A stretch of DNA of 64,000 bases from NCBI RefSeq assembly GCF_012489685.1, contig NC_080042.1:58695069-58759068 (forward strand). The letters are read 5' to 3'. The notes beneath the pieces are model-generated. The model ran no database searches and was not told where the DNA came from. It saw nothing but the letters and a program-made list of their open reading frames with translations. The position numbers were made by a program, and so were the translations under genes. The DNA is from Lotus japonicus. Its lineage: Eukaryota; Streptophyta; Magnoliopsida; Fabales; Fabaceae. Numbering within the stretch: the stretch's first letter is position 1; every line of letters begins with the position of its first letter. Positions 57,833 to 64,000 of the stretch are shown here, one piece after another.

Positions 57833-59761
57833 TGATGCAGGAGCAGATTAATTAGGAATTCATTATTTTTAGTATTTTTAAATATATTTAGGATCTATTC
57901 CGAATTTATTCTGTTTTTAATTAAGTTTAGGATCAATTTGTTAGGATTTGTTATTTTTTATTAACTAATTGAGTTTAGGATCTTTTAGTTAGGATTTTCT
58001 TTATTTTTAGTTTCATTAGGGTTTTCCTATTTCTCCATTTAAGCACTTGTAAGGCAATAGCCTATTCAGTTTATGATTGATAATAAAATGCAAGAGTTTT
58101 CTCTTCTTCTCTGGTGGATTCCAGATTATTTTCTAGGGTTTTAGCGCTGGCTATCTCCCTTTCTGGTGGATTCCAGAAACCTTTTCTTTAGGATTTGCGC
58201 TTGCAATCCTAGTACGACTTCCGCTGTATCAAGTGGTATCAGAACAGGCTTTCTCCTGTCTCTTTTCTTTGCTTGATCAACCATGGAAGATCAACCAGTG
58301 ACCCAAGCATACCTGAAGGATGTTACCGCGACTCTTACCGCGGCCTAACTGCTATGACACAACAGATGACACAACAAATGACGCAACAGATGGCGACGTT
58401 CATCACGGCTATAACGGCGCAGATCAACAATACCAACAATGGTAACCGGCGATGAGACAAGAGAGGGAAACCACATAGGTTTCCGCGCGACCACAACAAC
58501 AATCATTCCGCTATATTCTTACCTTCCCAATCCTTACCTTCACCATCGGTATCTCATCCTTATTACCAAGTTCAGTACCCAACCTCTAAAACCACCGAAA
58601 CTCCACACCCCCAACCTGCTACATCCAACCTTATCAATCCTTACCCCAACATATCACCGACTGCAAATCCAATTTCCTTGCCACAACCCCTACCAAAACC
58701 TACTTCAAATTCATGTTCATCTGCAAGACCTATGTACGCAACTTCATCGGAATCAGATTCTCAAATTTCATTTGCGCCATCCTCTATTGTTGACATGGAA
58801 GATGAGGCAAAAACGTTGGTGGATGATTTGGTACCATCTGCGCAGAAACCAGGGGAAGTTGACGTTACAAAAGATGAAAACTTTGGCCACATGAAGTTCT
58901 TAGAGTTTTTTACATTCAAACCTTCAACTCCGCTTCCTACAGAAGTACAAAGCACCATCCCCTATAATTCAAAATCCCCCAAGGTTATTTTGGAGAAACT
59001 GGAGAGGTTAGGATTGATTAAAGATAGTGATGGTGCTCATGAGATATTTGTTGAAGGAGATGATGAAAAAAGAGTTCGGAGTTGTAGTAATGGTGTTGTT
59101 CGTTTGGTTGGTTTGCATATTGAAGCCTTTTATTTAGAAGAGAAATTGTGGTCAAGTTCTTTGGAAGAATAGGAGAATGTAAAGACATCAGAGGCACTTG
59201 GTTATGACGCATTCATGCGGGCATCAGATAGTTCTACACAAATTTGGGTATTTGACCCTGGCATTCTTAATGTTGTTCATGAGTTCCGAACAGAGGCCTC
59301 CTTTGTTTTTTTTTGTTACGTTAGAACTCGGGGTCGAGTTCTTCACAAGAAAAGGAGCCTGATGCAGGAGCAGATTAATTAGGAATTCATTATTTTTAGT
59401 ATTTTTAAATATATTTAGGATCTATTCCGAATTTATTCTGTTTTTAATTAAGTTTAGGATCAATTTGTTAGGATTTGTTATTTTTGATTACTTTCTAATT
59501 GAGTTTAGGATCTTTTAGTTCGGATTTTCTTTATTTTTAGTTTCATTAGTGTTTTCCTATTTGCCTATTTAAGCACTTGTAAGGCAATAGCCTATTCAGT
59601 TTATGATTGATAATAAAATTCAAGAGTTTTCTCTTCTTCTCTGGTGGATTCCAGATTATTTTCTAGGGTTTTAGCGCTGGCTATCTCCCTTTCCGGTGGA
59701 TTCCAGAAACATTTTCTTTAGGATTTGCGCTTGCAATCCTAGTACGACTTTCGCTGTATCA
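57833..59761 (+). mobile_element. Nonautonomous LTR retrotransposon nested in the chromovirus 5' LTR
   Basis: LTRs 57833-58231 (399 bp) and 59360-59761 (402 bp) start TGATGCAGGAGCAGATTAAT and end GCTGTATCA. Perfect TATTC duplications lie at 57828-57832 and 59762-59766. After the 5' LTR, TGGTATCAGAAC (58234-58245) is a near-perfect initiator-Met tRNA primer site. AAGAAAAGGAG precedes the 3' LTR as polypurine tract. The 1.1-kb interior encodes no polymerase. Confidence 0.94.
58273..59172 (+). pseudogene. Internal ORFs of the nested element, function unknown
   Basis: A first frame (58273-58455) has a Gln/Thr-rich MTQQMTQQMTQQM stretch and NNTNNGNRR, reminiscent of a Gag N-terminus. The second frame, shifted, is open to 59172 (164 codons from 58678). 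It includes a Pro/Ser-rich part, an acidic VDMEDEAKTLVDDLVPSAQK and a C-terminal LEKLERLGLIKDSDGAHEIF. No zinc knuckle, protease or RT motif is present. It may be a Gag remnant or captured host sequence; I do not recognise it. Confidence 0.45.
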
Positions 59762-62188
59762 TATTCCAATTGCCATCAATAAGCAATCAATTTACCTTCT
59801 ATTTGTTTCTTTTCACTCTTTGGTGTAGCAGTGAGTTTGGGTTCTCAACAAACTGGTCCGACCTACCCGATTTCTTCACCTTGACCAGTGAATGCCACCC
59901 AAGAAGTCCAAAAATGTAGTGGCCCAGATGGAGGCGAAAGTTGACGCACTGGAAAGTGAGCTTGCAGAGGTTCGTTCAACGCTGGCGGCGGTCACAACGA
60001 CTATCAAGGACCTTACAACGACATTGGTTGCGATCCTGGAGCGATCGTTGGGAAAATCCATCCAGTTGGAGGATGCGAGCGTGAATCGGGAGAAAGGAGA
60101 ACGATCAGAAGAGAAGACCCCAGATTTGTTTGTAGAGAAATCGGGATAGATGAGGCCTTACCACTTGCGTGGTGACGCTTTGACGGAGTTCCGTCAGTCA
60201 GTGAGGAAGGTTGAGCTATCGATTTTCGATGGTAGAGATCCGGTGGGATAGATTTCACGCGTAGAGGTATACTTTCGGGTTCAAGAGACATCGCCTGAGG
60301 TAAGGGTAAGCATGGCACAGCTGAGTATGGATGGATCCACCATACATATCTACAACTCCCTTTCTAGAGCTAGAGGATCCTCTAACGTGGGAAAAGCTCC
60401 GAGACGCGCTGCTGGAGTGTTACGGAGGCCATGACGATGACGATGTGTATGAGCAGCTGACGAAGTTGTGTCAGCGGGGCTCTATTGAAGAATATATCAC
60501 GGAGTTTGAATATCTCACTGCCTAGATACCCAAATTGCCTGACAAACAGTTTCATGCTTACTTCTTGCATGGATTGAAGGAGGAGATAAGGGGAAAGGTA
60601 CGCAGCTTGGTGGCGATGGCTGGCGTTAGCATATCTAAGCTACTTTTGGTAGCTCAGGCCGTAGAGAAAGAGGTGAGAAGGGAAAACGGGTCATGTTTCA
60701 CACGAAATGCCCGTTTGGGAGGATCCGAGTTTAGATTCGGACCAACCGGGCCGGGTCGAACTGGAGGAACCGACTGGGTATGGGTCAGGGGAAATAAGGA
60801 AAATGGACTATCCCCAAACCAGGCTCAACTAGGCCAAAAGGAGAGCAAAAGGCCCAAACAGAAGTAAGGAAGACTGAGCCACGTGACAGGGGCTTCTTCC
60901 ACCTCACTTACCAGGAGTTGTTAGAAAGGAAACAAAAAGGCCAGTGTTTTAAATGTGGAGGGCCTTTCTACCCAATGCATCAGTGCCCCGATCAACAACT
61001 GAAGGTGTTCATAGTTGAAGATGGCGTTGCTAAATCAGAGGAGGGAAACTTTCTGTCCATGGAGGTGGGTGACCAAGATGAAGAGATTGAAGGGGAGTTG
61101 AGTGTCATGAGTTTGTACAACGTGACTGACAACTTCATGGATCAACCTCAAACCATGAGACTCCAGGGAAAGATACAAGGAGTTCTGGTGCTGATTTTGG
61201 TAGACAGCGGCGCCACACATAATTTCATTGACCACAAATTGGTGCAACAAATGGGATGGGAGAGATAGAAGACACACCCAGGATGACCATAAAATTGGGA
61301 GATGGGTTCCAAACCCACACCCGAGGGCGGTGCAGGAATTTCGACATGGAAATCGGGGAATACCACCTCAAATGCGCGCTCAGTTGTTTGATCTGGGAGG
61401 ACCTGACATAGTATTGGGCATCGAGTGGCTCAACACGTTGGGGAACACCATTGTTAATTGGAACAAGCACACCATGAGCTTCTGGAATGACGGAAAATTG
61501 GTCAAGCTGTAGGGAATGAGCGTGGGGCAAGAGTCCGTGAAAGTGTTGCAGAGTATCCTGAGCAAGTCCGGAGGGGGTGACAAAGGAGTACTGTGGTCCT
61601 TTGAAAATTCCAGGAAGGAAGGTATTGGTGAGCAAGGGATATTTGTAGCACAGCAAAGTGAATTGCAGAGTTTATTGCACAAATATGAAGAAGTGTTTGC
61701 AGCAAAAACTGGCTTACCCCCGAGTAGAGGAAGGGAGCATTGCATCAACATTGTGGAAGGACAAGGACCCGTCAACGTTCGACCCTACTGTAATCCCCAC
61801 ATACACAAAAATGAGATTGAGAAGCAAGTCCAGGAAATGCTAACAGCAGGCATCATTCGTCACAATACCAGTGTATATTCCAGCCCATTCATACTTGTAA
61901 AGAAGAAAGACCAAGCATGGCGCATGTGTGTGGATTATCTCGCACTCAACAAGGTAACAGTGCTCGACAAATTCCATATACTTGTCATTGAAGAATTGCT
62001 TGATGAACTGCATGGGGCAAGATACTTTTCTAAGCTTGATTTAAAATCAGGATATCACCAAGTTCGTGTTAAGGCTGAAGATGTGCATAAAACAGCGTTC
62101 CGAACTCATAAGGGGAACTACGAGGTCTTGGTAATGTCGTTTGGGCTCATGAACGCCTCGCCTACTTTCCAAAGTCTGATGAACGAGG

Positions 62189-62235
62189 TGTTTAGACCAA
62201 TGTTACGGAAATGTGTTTAGACCCATGTTACGGAA
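62189..62235 (+). repeat. 24-bp direct duplication at the pol deletion junction
   Basis: GTGTTTAGACC(A/C)ATGTTACGGAA occurs twice, starting at 62189 and 62213, exactly where RT sequence stops and integrase sequence begins. Confidence 0.85.
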
Positions 62236-62739
62236 TCGGATGGTCAGACCGAAGTGGTCAACTGTTGCCTCGAAACATATCTTCGTTGCTTCTCTGCGGA
62301 GCAACCTAAGACAAGGGTCATATGGATAAACTGGGCGGAGTACTGGTTTAATACTACCTACCACTCTACTACTAACCAGACCTCATTTGAGGTGGTGTAT
62401 GGTCGTAAACCGCCAGTATTAACCCGTTGGGGGCTAGGGGAGACGAGTAGAAGCATTCCAAAGATAGCTGCTGGACAGAGATGAAGCACTACGCTAGTTG
62501 AGAACACAACTGCAGCGTGCTCAGGATAGGATGACCACTCAAGCCGACGCTAGGAGGGTGGAGAAATCGTTTGCAGTAGGGGAGTGAGTTTTTGTTAAGT
62601 TAAGAGCCCATCGCCAGCAAAGTGTAGTCACCTGTGTGCATGCCAAGCTTGTTGCCCGCTACTATGGACCTTACCTAATTTTGGCTCGCGTAGGAGCGAT
62701 GGCTTACAAGCTAAAGTTACCAGAGGGCTCTCGTGTGCA

Positions 62740-62756
62740 CCCCCCCCCCCCCCCCC
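62740..62756 (+). repeat. 17-base poly-C run
   Basis: A homopolymer of C lies between the integrase tail and chromodomain coding sequence and throws the frame. Its length may be misassembled. Confidence 0.9.
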
Positions 62757-62933
62757 GTTTTCCATGTATCCTTGCTTAAGAAAGCCATCCGGAGCTAAAA
62801 TGATCCAGCAAGTTTTGGTCCAGTGGAAAGGCATGGCAGCAGAGGAAGCTACTTGGGAAGATGCACTTACCATCAAGAGCCAATTTTCTACGTTCAACCT
62901 TGAGGACAAGGTTGTAGTTTCAGAAGGTGGTAT

Positions 62934-63551
62934 TGTTAGGGATTGTGATCCAACAAGTGGCCCAAGTGAAACATTATCCCATCAGGACTTTGGAGAAAAA
63001 GGTATGGAGAGTGTATTCTAGAAGGGGAAAAAAGGGAAACACTTTGTAACTACCTTACAGCTGGTGATTGAGCGTTAATTGTAATCGTTCCATGCTTATA
63101 AGGAATAAGAGAGAGGTTGAGAGGTTTATCTTTGATTATTGAGGGTATAGAAATGAGTAGGAAGCTATGAGCTTCCTATAGGAGCTTAGCTCTGATCAGA
63201 ATCAGGGGAACTACTCTCTTTCTGTAATATTCCAATTGCCATCAATAAGCAATCAATTTACCTTCTGTTTGTTTCTTTTCACTCTTTGTTGTACCAGTGA
63301 GTTTGAGCGTTAATTGTAATCGTTCCATGCTTATAAGGAATAAGAGAGAGGTTGAGAGGTTTATCTTTGATTATTGAGGGTATAGAAATGAGTAGGAAGC
63401 TATGAGCTTCCTATAGGAGCTTAGCTCTGATCAGAATCAGGGGAACTACTCTCTTTCTGTAATATTCCAATTGCCATCAATAAGCAATCAATTTACCTTC
63501 TGTTTGTTTCTTTTCACTCTTTGTTGTACCAGTGAGTTTGGGTTCTCAACA
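62934..63551 (+). repeat. 3' LTR of the chromovirus with a 235-bp internal duplication
   Basis: The segment starting GAGCGTTAATTGTAATCG at 63070 is repeated from 63305 with almost no differences, making this LTR 235 bp longer than the 5' copy. Confidence 0.92.
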
Positions 63552-64000
63552 AATTATTGTTTCAACATGCATCAGGAATACTTAAATTGCTGCAAACATA
63601 GTAGATCAGGAAGTTTAAATTTTGCATAAATAAAACAATTCAGACCGTCTGATAGAAATCGACAAAGAAAAGATAGAGAGCACATTGCATAAAATTAACC
63701 AAGAGCAGAGTTAGGCATATCTCATGTAACTGACATGCAATTACAGAGAGTTAGACATATCTCATATTCTCATGTGAACTCCTCTCCATGCACAAGCTCA
63801 TGAGGAAAGAATACCCAGAAAAATATATCATTGCTGAAAGAAAAGAAATCAAATATGACAAGGAAGAAAAGCATACTGCATCAAAATATTTCATTGATCT
63901 TCAGCTTGTTCTGCTTTTCCTACATAGACATTAGAACAACAATCTCAATAATTTCATTATACCTGATTCCAATTTGATGAGAAGAAACTTACCCTGTATC
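63552..64000. other. Right flank, no gene seen
   Basis: Continuation of the host DNA left of 57532. It contains a short repeat (AGAGTTAG.CATATCTCAT at about 63707 and 63747). No coding frame supported. Confidence 0.4.

Larger units (their letters stand above)
57532..59850 (+). repeat. 5' LTR of the chromovirus (interrupted)
   Basis: Matches 62934-63551. Split by the nested element at 57833 with TATTC duplications. The candidate primer-binding site just after it (AACTGGTCCGACC) was not matched to a tRNA. Confidence 0.9.
59892..63020 (+). pseudogene. Chromovirus gag-pol with stops and a large pol deletion
   Basis: Gag starts MPPKKSKNVVAQMEAKVDAL with a coiled-coil-like N-terminus. The capsid core (WEKLRDALLECYG to PDKQFHAYFLHGL) spans about 60380-60580, and the zinc-knuckle-like CFKCGGPFYPMHQC is near 60950. 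Protease has VDSGATHNFID (61201-61235). RT begins near 61780 with SSPFILVKKKD and SKLDLKSGYHQVRV, then SFGLMNASPTF, but ends before the catalytic YxDD-type motif. The sequence then jumps to the integrase tail (SDGQTEVVN...WAEYWFNTTYHSTTNQ) and a chromodomain (VLVQWKGMAAEEATWED). RNase H and most of integrase are gone. In-frame stops occur near 60147, 60250, 60523 and 61266, among others. It cannot move on its own. Confidence 0.92.
57532..63551 (+). mobile_element. Ty3/gypsy chromovirus retrotransposon, internally deleted, with nested insertion
   Basis: LTRs start TGTTAGGGA(C/T)TGTGATCC and end GGGTTCTCAACA. The 5' LTR spans 57532-59850 and includes a nested 1929-bp element; about 385 bp remains without it. 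The 3' LTR spans 62934-63551 and includes a 235-bp tandem duplication; about 383 bp remains without it. Flanks AATTG and AATTA give a 5-bp duplication with one mismatch. Gag, protease, partial RT, an integrase tail and a chromodomain follow in that order. Confidence 0.93.

Overview
The window is plant nuclear DNA, almost certainly from a legume. It has spliced genes with GT-AG introns, a TIR-NBS-LRR resistance gene of the type common in legumes, an F-box/FBD gene, and dense layers of plant transposons (MULE, hAT, Harbinger, Helitron, LINE, SINE-like, TRIM, Ty3/gypsy chromovirus, solo LTRs). The legume assignment is inferred from protein style; no search was run. Nothing bacterial, organellar or CRISPR-like was seen.

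Layout. 0.5-2.6 kb: a Pack-MULE (9-bp target duplication) holding fragments of a proteasome-maturation factor (UMP1) gene and a PP2C phosphatase gene. 3.3-5.4 kb: the 3' end of a LINE running into a 122-bp tandem array. 6-15 kb: three genes often seen with transposons, namely an RNase H1 N-terminal-domain protein, a Ulp1-like protease gene that looks catalytically dead, and on the minus strand a FAR1/FRS-type MULE transposase gene with one frameshift. 15.2-18 kb: repeated TNL-promoter segments and a nonautonomous hAT. 18.15-21.9 kb: a five-exon TNL gene, about 1093 aa, the best intact gene here. 22.4-27.1 kb: an F-box/FBD gene (minus) split by a 3.2-kb solo LTR. 27.2-31.7 kb: a TRIM retrotransposon whose 3' LTR holds a second, 4.0-kb solo LTR of the same family.

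32-52 kb: an array of decayed Helitron copies. Two are near-complete tandem units with a spacing of about 7.38 kb, flanked by partial units. Each full unit carries helicase remnants, an hAT-like insert, captured exons and an inverted repeat with arms of about 0.95 kb. Private insertions (MITEs, a MULE, a Pack-MULE with nitroreductase fragments) date to after the duplication. 52-57.5 kb: MITEs, a tRNA-derived SINE-like segment and LINE fragments. 57.5-63.55 kb: an internally deleted Ty3/gypsy chromovirus with a nonautonomous LTR element nested in its 5' LTR.

The host genes with plausible cellular roles are the TNL (immune receptor) and possibly the FRS and RNase H-domain genes. Most of the rest is a record of transposition, gene capture, LTR recombination and tandem duplication. 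All boundaries come from reading by eye. Target duplications were checked base by base; splice sites are predictions.
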